From assembly GCF_000427295.1 (NCBI RefSeq), contig NZ_ATNM01000049.1, positions 1 through 64,000 on the forward strand: a stretch of 64,000 bases of DNA, read 5' to 3'. The notes beneath the pieces were generated by a model. That model searched no databases and had not been told where the DNA came from. It saw only the letters and a program-made list of their open reading frames with translations. This stretch comes from Cyclobacterium qasimii M12-11B (GTDB taxonomy: Bacteria > Bacteroidota > Bacteroidia > Cytophagales > Cyclobacteriaceae). Below, one piece after another: positions 18,955 through 27,900 of the stretch. Position 1 is the stretch's first letter; each line of letters opens with the position of its first letter. A program made the position numbers and the translations under genes.

Positions 18955-18957
18955 TTG
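18950..18957 (+). promoter_or_regulatory. Possible -7 element of argS
   Basis: TATATTTG matches the Bacteroidota -7 consensus TAnnTTTG and lies about 30 bases before the argS ATG. A very similar CTTATATTTGCG string precedes tyrS (about 41070). No convincing -33 TTTG is seen at the usual distance. Confidence 0.4.
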
Positions 18958-18987
18958 CGCCTCGATAATCAGGAAGCAATTGACAAT

Positions 18988-20778
18988 ATGGATATTCAAG
19001 AAAGCATTTTAAAGACAATAGCGGAGGCCTTTGAGCAACTATTTAATCATAAAGTAGACAGTGAAGACCTAAGCCTTCAACCTACAAGAAAAGAATTTGA
19101 AGGCAGCTATACCTTTGTGCTTTTCCCCTATCTAAAAATAACCAAAGGTTCTCCTGAACAATCTGGAGAGAAAATTGGTAATTATTTGAAAGAAAACCAT
19201 CCTTCAGTGGCTGATTTCAATGTAGTCAAGGGGTTTCTTAACATTAGTCTTTCTTCTGCTTTTTGGATAGAGCTTCTTTCCCAAATGATGACGGAGGAAA
19301 CTCCTGGACATTTTGCGCCAAGAAATCAAAAGGTAATGGTCGAATACAGTTCACCAAACACCAACAAGCCACTGCATTTGGGACATTTAAGGAATAATTT
19401 CCTAGGCTTTTCAGTTTCTAATATACTCAATGCCTATGGCTATGAAGTCATTAAAACCAACCTGGTAAATGACAGAGGCATACACATTTGCAAGTCAATG
19501 GTCGCTTACCAAAAATTGGGAAATGACGAGACACCAGAGATGGCTGGAATGAAAGGTGACCACCTTGTAGGTAAGTACTATGTTCTTTTTGACCAAGAGT
19601 ACAAAAGGCAAATCAAGGAGCTAATGGATGCAGGGATGACTGAGGAGCTAGCTAAAAAAGAGGCGCCTTGGATGAAAGAAGCACAAGAATCCTTGGTGAA
19701 GTGGGAATTGGGAGATGAAGAAACGGTCAGTCTTTGGAAGAAATTAAACAACTGGGTGTATCAGGGCTTCAATGAGACCTACAAAAAGATGAATGTTTCT
19801 TTTGACCAGTATTATTATGAGTCAGACACCTACCTTTTGGGTAAAGACATTGTAACCGAAGGACTGGAAAAAGAAGTATTCTTCAAGAAAGAAAATGGCT
19901 CTGTTTGGGCGGATCTAAGCAATCAAGGGCTAGATGAAAAACTTGTCCTGAGAGCTGATGGCACTTCCGTATACATGACACAGGACATGGGAACTGCTGA
20001 CCTAAAATTCAAAGACCATGCTATAGACAAGTCTGTATACGTAGTGGGCAACGAACAAGATTATCACTTTGAAGTCTTGTTTAAAATCATGGGCTTATTG
20101 GAACGGCCTTATGCCAATAACTTATTCCACCTTTCCTACGGCATGGTAGACCTGCCATCAGGAAAAATGAAATCCCGTGAAGGAACAGTAGTAGACGCCG
20201 ATGACCTGATTCAGGAAATGGTAGATACTGCACGAAGCCACACGCAAGAACTCGGTAAAATAGATGGCTTTAGCCAAGAAGAAGCTGAGAAACTGTACGA
20301 GATGTTGGGTTTAGGAGCTATCAAATATTTCCTTCTGAAGGTAGACCCTAAGAAGAGGATGTTGTTCAACCCTCAGGAGTCCATTGAATTCCAAGGCAAT
20401 ACTGGCCCATTTATCCAATATACCCATGCACGTATTGCTGCCATTTTAAGAAAAGCAGATCAAATCGGTTTGGATTATAGCAGCAATAACTTTGATGGAT
20501 TGGGCGAATTGGAAAATGTTGAAAAGCAATTGGTATTCATGCTTGCCGATTATTCAAAAAAAATAGCCATGGCAGCGGAAGACCTTTCTCCAGCAGTTAT
20601 AGCCATGTATTTGTTTGATTTGGCCAAGGAGTATAACAGATTTTATGCGGAACTTCCTATATTTAGTGAAGCCAAAAATGAAGTCCAGTCCTTTAGGGTT
20701 ACTTTATCAGATAGAGTAGCTAAAACAATCAATGCTGGAATGAAGTTATTGGGAATAGATGTACCACAAAAAATGTAA
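18988..20778 (+). CDS. argS: Arginyl-tRNA synthetase
   Basis: A class I synthetase charging tRNA-Arg, 596 residues from the ATG at 18988 (MDIQESILKTI); the open frame reaches further upstream but a family-like start is here. The ArgRS N-terminal Add-1 domain covers about the first 100 residues; the ATP-site HIGH motif is PLHLGHLRNN, and the KMSKS-like loop is KMKSREGT. The anticodon-binding helical domain ends with the typical AKTINAGMKLLGIDVPQKM. A tRNA-Arg(TCG) gene lies elsewhere in this window. The next gene starts 2 bases after the stop. Confidence 0.97.
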   Translation: MDIQESILKTIAEAFEQLFNHKVDSEDLSLQPTRKEFEGSYTFVLFPYLKITKGSPEQSGEKIGNYLKENHPSVADFNVVKGFLNISLSSAFWIELLSQMMTEETPGHFAPRNQKVMVEYSSPNTNKPLHLGHLRNNFLGFSVSNILNAYGYEVIKTNLVNDRGIHICKSMVAYQKLGNDETPEMAGMKGDHLVGKYYVLFDQEYKRQIKELMDAGMTEELAKKEAPWMKEAQESLVKWELGDEETVSLWKKLNNWVYQGFNETYKKMNVSFDQYYYESDTYLLGKDIVTEGLEKEVFFKKENGSVWADLSNQGLDEKLVLRADGTSVYMTQDMGTADLKFKDHAIDKSVYVVGNEQDYHFEVLFKIMGLLERPYANNLFHLSYGMVDLPSGKMKSREGTVVDADDLIQEMVDTARSHTQELGKIDGFSQEEAEKLYEMLGLGAIKYFLLKVDPKKRMLFNPQESIEFQGNTGPFIQYTHARIAAILRKADQIGLDYSSNNFDGLGELENVEKQLVFMLADYSKKIAMAAEDLSPAVIAMYLFDLAKEYNRFYAELPIFSEAKNEVQSFRVTLSDRVAKTINAGMKLLGIDVPQKM

Positions 20779-20780
20779 TT

Positions 20781-21386
20781 ATGAAATCAATTTTCTACGT
20801 TTTTGCTATAGCCATGGTCGCTTTACAGTTTCCCATGCAAAGTTCTCAAATAAGCACTTCAATCAAGTCAGGTTCTCAGCACAATTTAAGCTCAAAGATC
20901 ATGGAGGAAAACAGTAGTATTTATGATTTCACCATGAATGATATCGATGGTAATCCTGTTGATTTGGCACAGTATAAAGGAAAAAAATTATTGCTTGTCA
21001 ATGTTGCTTCAAAATGCGGATACACCCCACAGTATACTGAACTGCAAGAACTCTATGAGACTTATAAAGGTAAACTGACAATACTAGCCTTTCCAGCCAA
21101 TAATTTCGGAGGGCAAGAGCCGGGAACCAGTGAGGACATCAAGTCCTTTTGCACAGAAAACTACGGCATTTCTTTTCCAATCTTTGAGAAAATCTCTGTC
21201 AAAGGGGTAGACAAACACCCACTTTACAGATGGCTATCCGACAAGGACATGAATGGCTGGAACAATGATGAACCAAATTGGAATTTCTGCAAATATTTCA
21301 TCAATGAAAAAGGTGAATTGCTGAAGTTCTTCCCTTCTGCTGTAAAACCAATGGATGATGAGATAATAAAATTGATTAATTCTTAA
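20781..21386 (+). CDS. Glutathione peroxidase-family protein
   Basis: A 201-residue peroxidase with a signal-like N-terminus (MKSIFYVFAIAMVALQF) and a GPx domain from about residue 46. The active-site triad is visible: Cys79 in NVASKCGYTPQY, Gln in FPANNFGGQEPG, and Trp in PNWNFCKYFI. It is a cysteine enzyme, so it probably uses thioredoxin rather than glutathione, as most bacterial members do. A start at the ATG at 20901 (MEENSSIYDF) would give a cytosolic form. The 2-base gap after argS implies co-transcription. Confidence 0.88.
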   Translation: MKSIFYVFAIAMVALQFPMQSSQISTSIKSGSQHNLSSKIMEENSSIYDFTMNDIDGNPVDLAQYKGKKLLLVNVASKCGYTPQYTELQELYETYKGKLTILAFPANNFGGQEPGTSEDIKSFCTENYGISFPIFEKISVKGVDKHPLYRWLSDKDMNGWNNDEPNWNFCKYFINEKGELLKFFPSAVKPMDDEIIKLINS

Positions 21387-21485
21387 GCATACTGTCCAAT
21401 CCAAATTTTAAGCATTGATAAATTAGCAACATTTCCAGGTGTGAAATGTTGCTACCTCATTTACAATTATTAAATATTATTAAAG

Positions 21486-22391
21486 TTGATCATTACCACC
21501 AAAAGACAAGCATGGATCCATGCCCTTAGACTGAGAACACTCCCACTTGCATTATCGAGTATATTCATGGGGAGTTTTATAGCTTTTCAAATGTCTGGGT
21601 TCAGGTGGTCAGTATTACTATTGGCAGCAATCACAACTACACTGCTACAGATTTTGTCTAACCTGGCCAATGACTATGGCGACAGCATCAATGGCGCAGA
21701 TCATGCTGGCAGAAAAGGACCTGTAAGGGCTGTTCAATCAGGACTCATCAAGGCTTCTGAAATGAAAGTAGCAGTAATTATTTTCTCAGTCCTATCCTTA
21801 ATCAGTGGCTTGGTATTGTTAATCATCGCACTGGAAGACATTTATAAATTTCTTTTGTTTTTGGGCATTGGTATTTTAGCCATCATCGCGGCCATCGCCT
21901 ATACTTCAGGAAAAAAACCTTATGGTTATGCCGGTTTAGGTGATATATCCGTGTTTTTATTTTTTGGTTGTGTCGGCGTCATGGGCACCTTTTACTTGCA
22001 TACCTTAACTTTTGACCCTGCGCTTTGGTTGCCAGCAGCCTCAATTGGGCTCTTAAGTACAGGTGTTTTGAACATCAATAATATTAGGGACATAGCATCT
22101 GATAAAGCCGCAGGTAAACTTTCCATACCAGTAAGGATAGGAAAAAAAGCAGCCCAAAAGTACCACTGGGCGCTTATTATTACTGCATTGTTATTGTTAT
22201 TGGCATTTATTATAATTGAGCATGCCTACGGGGCATTGGCCTTTTTATTTATGGCGCCAACCATTTTAAAGACTGGTTGGGCAGTTGGAAAGTTTGAGAC
22301 CCCTGAAAAACTAGATCCTTATTTAAAGGTAATGGCCTTATCTACACTCTTTTGCGTATTATTTTTCGGAATAGGATGGATGATTTTTTAA
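21486..22391 (+). CDS. menA: 1,4-dihydroxy-2-naphthoate polyprenyltransferase
   Basis: A 301-residue UbiA-family membrane enzyme that attaches the polyprenyl chain to dihydroxynaphthoate in menaquinone synthesis. It shows the MenA start (WIHALRLRTLPLALSSIFMGS), the metal-binding NLANDYGDSINGADHAGRKGPVRAVQSG motif at about 55-82, the second aspartate motif NINNIRDIASDKAAGK, and eight or so membrane segments. The first codon appears to be TTG at 21486, as no ATG is near. Menaquinone is the expected respiratory quinone in this phylum. Confidence 0.93.
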   Translation: MIITTKRQAWIHALRLRTLPLALSSIFMGSFIAFQMSGFRWSVLLLAAITTTLLQILSNLANDYGDSINGADHAGRKGPVRAVQSGLIKASEMKVAVIIFSVLSLISGLVLLIIALEDIYKFLLFLGIGILAIIAAIAYTSGKKPYGYAGLGDISVFLFFGCVGVMGTFYLHTLTFDPALWLPAASIGLLSTGVLNINNIRDIASDKAAGKLSIPVRIGKKAAQKYHWALIITALLLLLAFIIIEHAYGALAFLFMAPTILKTGWAVGKFETPEKLDPYLKVMALSTLFCVLFFGIGWMIF

Positions 22392-22471
22392 AGTATTGAT
22401 CCATTTTGCACCTAAAATTGGTTACTTTTATGTAGTTTAACTGAAATATTAAATTTAACAGCACAAATTCT

Positions 22472-23323
22472 ATGAAAAGTATTTTAGTACCTTACGATTT
22501 TTCAGAAGAGGCTGAATATGCCTTTGAACTCGCTCAAGAATTAGCTACCAAAGCTGCCTGTAAACTTAAGCTGATACACATCATCGAAATCCCTACTTCT
22601 CAAAACTTTAACACCATGGGTGAAGTAAGTATGGGAGAAAATTTTATTGATAAAATCTACATGGTAGATTTGGTTAATAAACGGAAAGAACAATTTAAAA
22701 AACTAGAGGAAGCCCATTCAGGCAAAGCCTATAAATTCAGCACAAGCTTATCTTTTGGTAATCCTTATGCTGGCATATCAGGCGAAATAACAGAAATAGA
22801 AGCTGATCTGGTAATAATGGGTTCCAAGGGTTCAAGTGGACTTGAAGAAATACTCATAGGCTCGAATACTGAAAAAGTAGTAAGGCACTCAGCATGTCCT
22901 GTTATTACTGTCAAAGGGCAGGTAAGTTCAGATTCCATTAAAAAGATTGTATTCGCGAGTGATTTCAGTGAAAATAGCAAAAAAGTAATCAAAAAGTTAA
23001 AAGTGCTTCAGGAATTGCTTGGTGCAGAAATAAGGCTTGTAAAGATAAACACACCTAATTCTTTTGAGAAATCCGTTGCTTCAATGGATAAAATCAGTGC
23101 ATTTATTAAGGCCAATAATTTAGAAAATGCAGGAATTGACATTTTCAATGCTGACAGCGAAGAAGAAGGAATTAATGAATTTGCAGACTTCATAGAGGCC
23201 GATCTCATCGCCATGTCTACACATGGTAGAACCGGATTCTTACACCTCTTAGGGGGCAGTATAGCCGAAGATGTGGTCAATAGTTCTAAAAAGCCAGTAT
23301 GGACGATGAAGTTCAAAAAATAA
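22472..23323 (+). CDS. Universal stress protein, two UspA domains
   Basis: A 283-residue tandem UspA protein. The first domain (1-146) begins MKSILVPYDFSEEAEYAFELA and ends with the ATP-binding GSKGSSGLEEILIGSNTEKVVRHSACPVITVK; the second (about 152-283) begins KKIVFASDFSENSKKVI and ends STHGRTGFLHLLGGSIAEDVVNSSKKPVWTMK. Both G-2x-G-9x-G(S/T) motifs are intact, so ATP binding is likely. Cytosolic, stress or energy sensing by family. The next gene begins 9 bases later. Confidence 0.93.
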   Translation: MKSILVPYDFSEEAEYAFELAQELATKAACKLKLIHIIEIPTSQNFNTMGEVSMGENFIDKIYMVDLVNKRKEQFKKLEEAHSGKAYKFSTSLSFGNPYAGISGEITEIEADLVIMGSKGSSGLEEILIGSNTEKVVRHSACPVITVKGQVSSDSIKKIVFASDFSENSKKVIKKLKVLQELLGAEIRLVKINTPNSFEKSVASMDKISAFIKANNLENAGIDIFNADSEEEGINEFADFIEADLIAMSTHGRTGFLHLLGGSIAEDVVNSSKKPVWTMKFKK

Positions 23324-23332
23324 AGAGAGCAT

Positions 23333-23689
23333 ATGGGTAGAAAAAAGAGCAACGATTGGAAGCAGAGAGATGGGGTAGTTTATTCTACGGCAAACAACTT
23401 TGATTTTGATACAAACAATAATGGGGATGAAAGCACACTTCCACCCCAACAACAAAATTTAAAGGTCTTATTAGACAAGAAATCAAGAGGTGGAAAACAA
23501 GTTACACTTGTAACTGGCTTTATTGGGCAGGAGGATGATTTGAAAACTTTAGGTAAAGACCTGAAAGGAAAATGTGGTGTAGGAGGAAATACCAAGGATG
23601 GTGAAATTCTAATCCAGGGTGACCAAAGAGACAAAGTAATGGATTACTTGATAGGAATAGGCTATAAAGCCAAAAAGTCCGGTGGTTAA
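23333..23689 (+). CDS. SUI1/eIF1-like translation factor (YciH family)
   Basis: A 118-residue protein with a SUI1 domain in its C-terminal two thirds: RGGKQVTLVTGFIGQEDDLKTLGKDLKGKCGVGGNTKDGEILIQGD, the eIF1/YciH signature. The N-terminal 40 residues are polar (SNDWKQRDGVVYST). YciH-type proteins affect start-codon fidelity on the ribosome. It probably shares a transcript with the stress-protein gene; the terminator overlaps its stop. Confidence 0.93.
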   Translation: MGRKKSNDWKQRDGVVYSTANNFDFDTNNNGDESTLPPQQQNLKVLLDKKSRGGKQVTLVTGFIGQEDDLKTLGKDLKGKCGVGGNTKDGEILIQGDQRDKVMDYLIGIGYKAKKSGG

Positions 23690-23709
23690 AAACCGGACTT
23701 TTATTTTTT
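23673..23709 (+). terminator. Terminator after the SUI1-like gene
   Basis: AAAAGTCCGGT and ACCGGACTTTT form an 11-bp stem with an 8-base loop followed by a T run. The left arm overlaps the last codons of the gene. Confidence 0.92.
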
Positions 23710-23923
23710 TAACAGCTTATAAAACATTAAGTTAGCTCACTGAATTATTTCACCGTCAATTTGGGCTATTTTACCGACGGTAGTTGCGTGTTCATCGACT
23801 AATTTTTAGTTGTTTTTATATTATTTTTAAATTTGTGTATTAATTTTTATAACCCGGTAAATCCGGCAAAGTGTGGAGATACGTATAGTATCGAAGCATT
23901 TACAGCAAATAGAAACAGCAATA

Positions 23924-25165
23924 ATGGGACAGTTTAGATTATTGAGCTTTAGCGGAAATTTATACAACTTAAAAAATGACGCTTTTTATTTGAGTACAGA
24001 GGAAAACAAGCAGTTGCTTTACACGCTAAAATCCTGGCCAGAAATCAAAGAATTAATTATTCTTTCAATTCCAGAACGAACTGAAATAATATACTTCAGT
24101 GATTTAGATCTTGAAGAAAGAATATTTGAAGCGATAACTGATGCTACTTTAAGTGGCGGTATGCCTATTAAAAGTGAATTCCACCAAACTTCTGACGAAG
24201 AAAAATTATTAATCCACCTATCAGAGCTTTGTTTTGGTGTTCAGTCTTCTAATTATGGGACCACTCCATTGTTCCCAAGATTTATCCAGGCATATAATTT
24301 ATCGCTAGAAAATGGGATGGTAGGTGAATACCTTGAAAGATGGTGGAATAATTTAATAGCAACCAATAAACGCATCAAAGAACAAGTCGATTACCAATTG
24401 CCTAATTTTTCAATAACCTATACTGTATCAGATTTAATAACTGAGTTGGTGAAGAGTGTAAAACATCCAAAAATCGCAATTATAGGATTAAATGCGTTAA
24501 GCAAAAGGATTTACAAAAACCTAACGAGTAAAGGTTTCAATAAGATTACCATAGTAGATAAAAGCATTGCACCGTTTTCAACATTGCCAGAAATGGATTT
24601 AAACAACTTTATCTTTGAGCCCATGTCAGAGGTTGAAAACGTGATTAATAAAAATGACATTCTAATTTCCACTTTAGAAAATTCACTGCAAATACTTCAT
24701 CCAGCTTACTTTCAGAAAGATTTTGACACCACCAAAATTTTCATTGATCTGTCTATAAAAAGTAATTTAACAGCTATTTTCAATGAAAACCACCAAGTGA
24801 TTCCATTTAATCTGACAGATATTTACAAAATAGTAGAGCAGAAAATGGAAATTAATAAAAAGTGGCTAAAAAAAGCCAAGCCAATTATTTCAGAAATGAA
24901 TTTGGAATTTTTTCATTGGATAGATGATAAAAAAGGTCAGGAAATGCTGACTTTAGCCAATGAACTATTAGTCAAAAATATCAACAATAGTCAATACACT
25001 AAGGTTTTAATCGCTGACGAGCCATTTTTTAAGGCCGTAATGTCTGATAATCATATCAATAAAATCCTGTTGAAAAAATCAATTGCAAGAATAAAAAGCA
25101 ATGCTCAATACAAGGACATCATCAATTATGATAAAATAGTAAATGATTTTTATCAGTACAACTAG
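23924..25165 (+). CDS. Glutamyl-tRNA reductase-like protein lacking the catalytic Cys
   Basis: From the ATG at 23924 (MGQFRLLSFS) it has 413 residues and the three-part layout of HemA. The family's STCNRTE motif reads SIPERTE at 48-54, so proline 50 replaces the catalytic cysteine. The histidine before the GLDS-like region is kept (H98 in LLIHLSELCFGVQSS), PLFPRFIQAYNLSLENGMVGEYLERWW matches the Q/K-AY...G-V/L family stretch, and a Rossmann segment starts at about 182 (HPKIAIIGLNALSKRIYKNL) with a weakened glycine motif. HemA makes glutamate-1-semialdehyde for haem; this copy should not do that by the usual thioester route. A regulatory or scaffold role is possible. A GTG at 23873 is the alternative start. 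Single gene. Confidence 0.7.
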   Translation: MGQFRLLSFSGNLYNLKNDAFYLSTEENKQLLYTLKSWPEIKELIILSIPERTEIIYFSDLDLEERIFEAITDATLSGGMPIKSEFHQTSDEEKLLIHLSELCFGVQSSNYGTTPLFPRFIQAYNLSLENGMVGEYLERWWNNLIATNKRIKEQVDYQLPNFSITYTVSDLITELVKSVKHPKIAIIGLNALSKRIYKNLTSKGFNKITIVDKSIAPFSTLPEMDLNNFIFEPMSEVENVINKNDILISTLENSLQILHPAYFQKDFDTTKIFIDLSIKSNLTAIFNENHQVIPFNLTDIYKIVEQKMEINKKWLKKAKPIISEMNLEFFHWIDDKKGQEMLTLANELLVKNINNSQYTKVLIADEPFFKAVMSDNHINKILLKKSIARIKSNAQYKDIINYDKIVNDFYQYN

Positions 25166-25441
25166 CTTCGAGACTCATAAAACTGCCGGTTTGCCAGTCT
25201 TCTTTTTATAATCACGTTACGAACGAATTGTTATTTTTTAAGTTGAAAAGTCTCTAAATCGATGGGATTCCAATTAAATTGGTTGAAGCCAGGTGGCTAA
25301 GAATACCCTAAACAATCGTTTTGACGATCAAGGAAGGAATGGAAATAATATTAAGCGTATTTGCTTTCCTATCGATACGCCTGTAACTATTTAAAAAAGA
25401 ATAAAAAGAGACTCTTTTTATCACAGTAAACATCATTTTTT

Positions 25442-25472
25442 TTTGCAAGTTTGCAATAGCTGACTAAATTTG
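25442..25472 (+). promoter_or_regulatory. Promoter of the his operon leader
   Basis: TTTG at 25442-25445 and TAAATTTG at 25465-25472 match the Bacteroidota -33 and -7 elements with a 19-base gap. Transcription would start at about 25479, nearly at the leader ATG, so the leader may be almost leaderless. Confidence 0.55.
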
Positions 25473-25479
25473 CATTACT

Positions 25480-25569
25480 ATGATGAATACAGGAAGTTTA
25501 CGCTTTACCTTAATATTTTTATACCCGGCAAATGCACATAAGCATCATGCAGGTCATCATTGCTCCTAA
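25480..25569 (+). CDS. his operon leader peptide
   Basis: A 29-codon frame with two ATG codons at the start ends in the eight-residue stretch HKHHAGHH, which has five histidines, then Cys-Ser-stop. It lies 90 bases upstream of hisG and right behind a matching promoter. Histidine-rich leaders control his operons by attenuation: ribosomes stall at the His codons when charged tRNA-His is scarce, changing the folding of the RNA that follows. Attenuation of this type has been proposed for Bacteroidota by comparative genomics. The first half (TGSLRFTLIFLYPANA) is hydrophobic, which is unusual for a leader whose sequence only has to stall. Confidence 0.85.
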   Translation: MMNTGSLRFTLIFLYPANAHKHHAGHHCS

Positions 25570-25571
25570 AT

Positions 25572-25612
25572 GGAGGTTTCCCCTCTATCTAATCTCCTAC
25601 CCCGGGGGAAAC
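25572..25612 (+). promoter_or_regulatory. Attenuator hairpin region before hisG
   Basis: GTTTCCCC (25576-25583) pairs with GGGGAAAC (25605-25612). An alternative GGAGG/CCTC or GGAG/CTCC pairing begins at 25572 and competes with it. This fits two exclusive folds after a leader peptide. No strong T run follows, so the terminator may be atypical. Confidence 0.5.
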
Positions 25613-25658
25613 AAATCAAACTAAATATATTCTAAGTATTTATTGTATACATTATTCC

Positions 25659-26519
25659 ATGGAAAACATTATCAGGATTGCCGTTCAAAAAAGTGGGCGT
25701 TTAAGTGACGATTCTCTCAAACTCATCAAAGAGTGTGGCATTAAATTTCATAACGGCACAGGTAAATTAAAATCTTCTTCAACCAATTTCCCTATAGAAT
25801 TTTTATTTCTAAGAGATGATGACATTCCAGGATATGTTGCCGATGGTATTGCCGATCTAGGTATAGTAGGAGAAAACGAGCTTGTTGAAAAGGACAAAAA
25901 TGTCAATGTTCTTAAACAATTGGGCTTTTCAAAATGCAGGCTTTCTTTGGCTATCCCAAAAGGAGAATCTTACCCAGGTATCGAATATTTTGAAGGCAAA
26001 AACATTGCTACCTCTTACCCTAAAATTCTTGGTGATTACCTTAAAAAGGTAAATATCAAAGCTGATATTCATGAAATTAGTGGATCAGTTGAAATTGCTC
26101 CAAGTATAGGCTTAGCAGAAGGCATATGTGACATTGTCAGTTCAGGATCTACCTTGATGATGAATGGGCTTAAAGAGGTGGAAGAAATTTTCCAATCGCA
26201 AGCCGTTCTTATAAGTCATAAAGGCATCAATACTGCGAAGCAGGCTTCAGTTGAAAAGTTACTATTCAGAATGGATGCTGTCCAAAAGGGCAAAAAGAAC
26301 AAATATGTCCTTTTGAATGCACCAAATGCTTCTTTGGACAAAATAGTATCCTTAATACCTGGTATGAGAAGTCCAACCATTCTGCCTTTGGCTGAAGAAG
26401 GTTGGTCCTCTGTTCATTCTGTCATTAGTGAAGACCAATTTTGGGAAAATATTGAGGAACTAAGAAATGCTGGAGCACAGGGTATTTTGGTTGTTCCCAT
26501 TGAGAAGATGCTTATTTAG
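25659..26519 (+). CDS. hisG: ATP phosphoribosyltransferase (long form)
   Basis: A 286-residue HisG of the long, self-regulated type: it catalyses the first step of histidine synthesis, ATP plus PRPP. Seen: RIAVQKSGRLSDDSLKLIKECGI at the start, the PRPP-site EGICDIVSSGSTLMMNGLKEVE near 160-185, and a C-terminal ACT-like regulatory domain from about 215 that binds histidine for feedback. No HisZ is needed for this form. First gene of the operon behind the leader. Confidence 0.97.
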   Translation: MENIIRIAVQKSGRLSDDSLKLIKECGIKFHNGTGKLKSSSTNFPIEFLFLRDDDIPGYVADGIADLGIVGENELVEKDKNVNVLKQLGFSKCRLSLAIPKGESYPGIEYFEGKNIATSYPKILGDYLKKVNIKADIHEISGSVEIAPSIGLAEGICDIVSSGSTLMMNGLKEVEEIFQSQAVLISHKGINTAKQASVEKLLFRMDAVQKGKKNKYVLLNAPNASLDKIVSLIPGMRSPTILPLAEEGWSSVHSVISEDQFWENIEELRNAGAQGILVVPIEKMLI

Positions 26520-26604
26520 GAATAGATTGAACACTGATGAGAAATAGCATCAATTCATTAAGTGAGCAATGGATTGAATTTTCTCATTACAAAATTCATA
26601 GCGT

Positions 26605-27900
26605 ATGAAAATCCTGGTCAACCCTGACAAAAAGATCTGGAAGAAAGAACTGGCAAGACCTGTTCAAAAAACCAAAGACATAGAAAAGATCGTAAAACCG
26701 ATCATGAAAAAGGTGAAGCGACAGGGAGACAAAGCCCTTCGTAAATTCGCCTTTGAATATGACCATGTGGAAATTGACTCCATAATGGTAGATCCAGTGG
26801 ACATAAAAAATTCTGGAAAGCAAGTTGATAAAGCACTTAAAGATGCGATCAAAACAGCCAAGTCCAATATTGAAAAATTCCATAAATTACAGGAATCGCC
26901 CCCTTTAAGCACCGAAATTATGAAAGGGGTGACTTGTATGCGTAGAAGTGTTGCCATTCAAAAGGTGGGCTTGTATGTACCGGGCGGTACAGCACCGTTG
27001 TTTTCCACCGTACTTATGCTTGGCATACCTGCAAAACTAGCAGGATGTGAAGAAATTATTCTTTGTACCCCTCCAGATCAGAAAGGCCAAGTTCATCCGG
27101 CCATTTTATATGCTGCCAAATTGATTGGCATCACCAAAGTAATAAAAGCTGGAGGTGCTCAAGCCATTGCAGCCCTTGCCTATGGAACAGAAACAGTTCC
27201 GCGTGTAGACAAAATATTTGGTCCTGGAAATCAGTATGTAACTGCAGCAAAACAGTTGGCAGCTAAAAAAGGAGTAGCGATAGATATGCCTGCTGGCCCT
27301 TCTGAAGTTTTGGTTTATGCAGATGAAACCGCCATTCCAGCCTTTGTAGCTGCAGATTTACTATCTCAGGCAGAGCATGGTGCTGACAGCCAGGTTATAC
27401 TGGTTTGCCCTTCAGAAAAAATAGTGGATAATATCATTGTTGAAGTCAATGCTCAACTGGAACATTTACCACGTCAGAAAACAGCGAGGAAAGCATTGGA
27501 AAACAGTGTAGCGGTAGTGATTGATGACATGGACATTGCTCTGGAACTAATTAACGAATACGCTCCCGAGCATTTGATCATCAATATTAAGGAAGAAGAC
27601 AAAGCGGTAAAAGGAATTATAAATGCCGGATCAGTATTTATAGGGAATTTCACGCCAGAATCTGCCGGAGACTATGCTTCTGGCACCAACCATACCCTAC
27701 CTACCAATGGCTATGCAAGAAGCTATTCCGGTGTTTCATTGGACAGTTTTGTGAAGAAAATTACTTATCAAAAAATTACTGAAGAAGGGCTAAGAGGTTT
27801 GGGTCCCGTAATAGAAGTAATGGCAGAGAATGAACAACTTATGGCCCACAAACAGGCTGTCAGTATACGTTTAAATTACCTGGATAAAGAAAAAAAATAG
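26605..27900 (+). CDS. hisD: Histidinol dehydrogenase
   Basis: A 431-residue NAD-dependent zinc enzyme for the last two steps of histidine synthesis. Diagnostic stretches: [78 protein letters not shown] and EYAPEHLII with the catalytic glutamate-histidine, and [19 protein letters not shown]. Full length. The 85-base gap after hisG has no terminator, so one transcript is likely. Confidence 0.97.
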   Translation: MKILVNPDKKIWKKELARPVQKTKDIEKIVKPIMKKVKRQGDKALRKFAFEYDHVEIDSIMVDPVDIKNSGKQVDKALKDAIKTAKSNIEKFHKLQESPPLSTEIMKGVTCMRRSVAIQKVGLYVPGGTAPLFSTVLMLGIPAKLAGCEEIILCTPPDQKGQVHPAILYAAKLIGITKVIKAGGAQAIAALAYGTETVPRVDKIFGPGNQYVTAAKQLAAKKGVAIDMPAGPSEVLVYADETAIPAFVAADLLSQAEHGADSQVILVCPSEKIVDNIIVEVNAQLEHLPRQKTARKALENSVAVVIDDMDIALELINEYAPEHLIINIKEEDKAVKGIINAGSVFIGNFTPESAGDYASGTNHTLPTNGYARSYSGVSLDSFVKKITYQKITEEGLRGLGPVIEVMAENEQLMAHKQAVSIRLNYLDKEKK

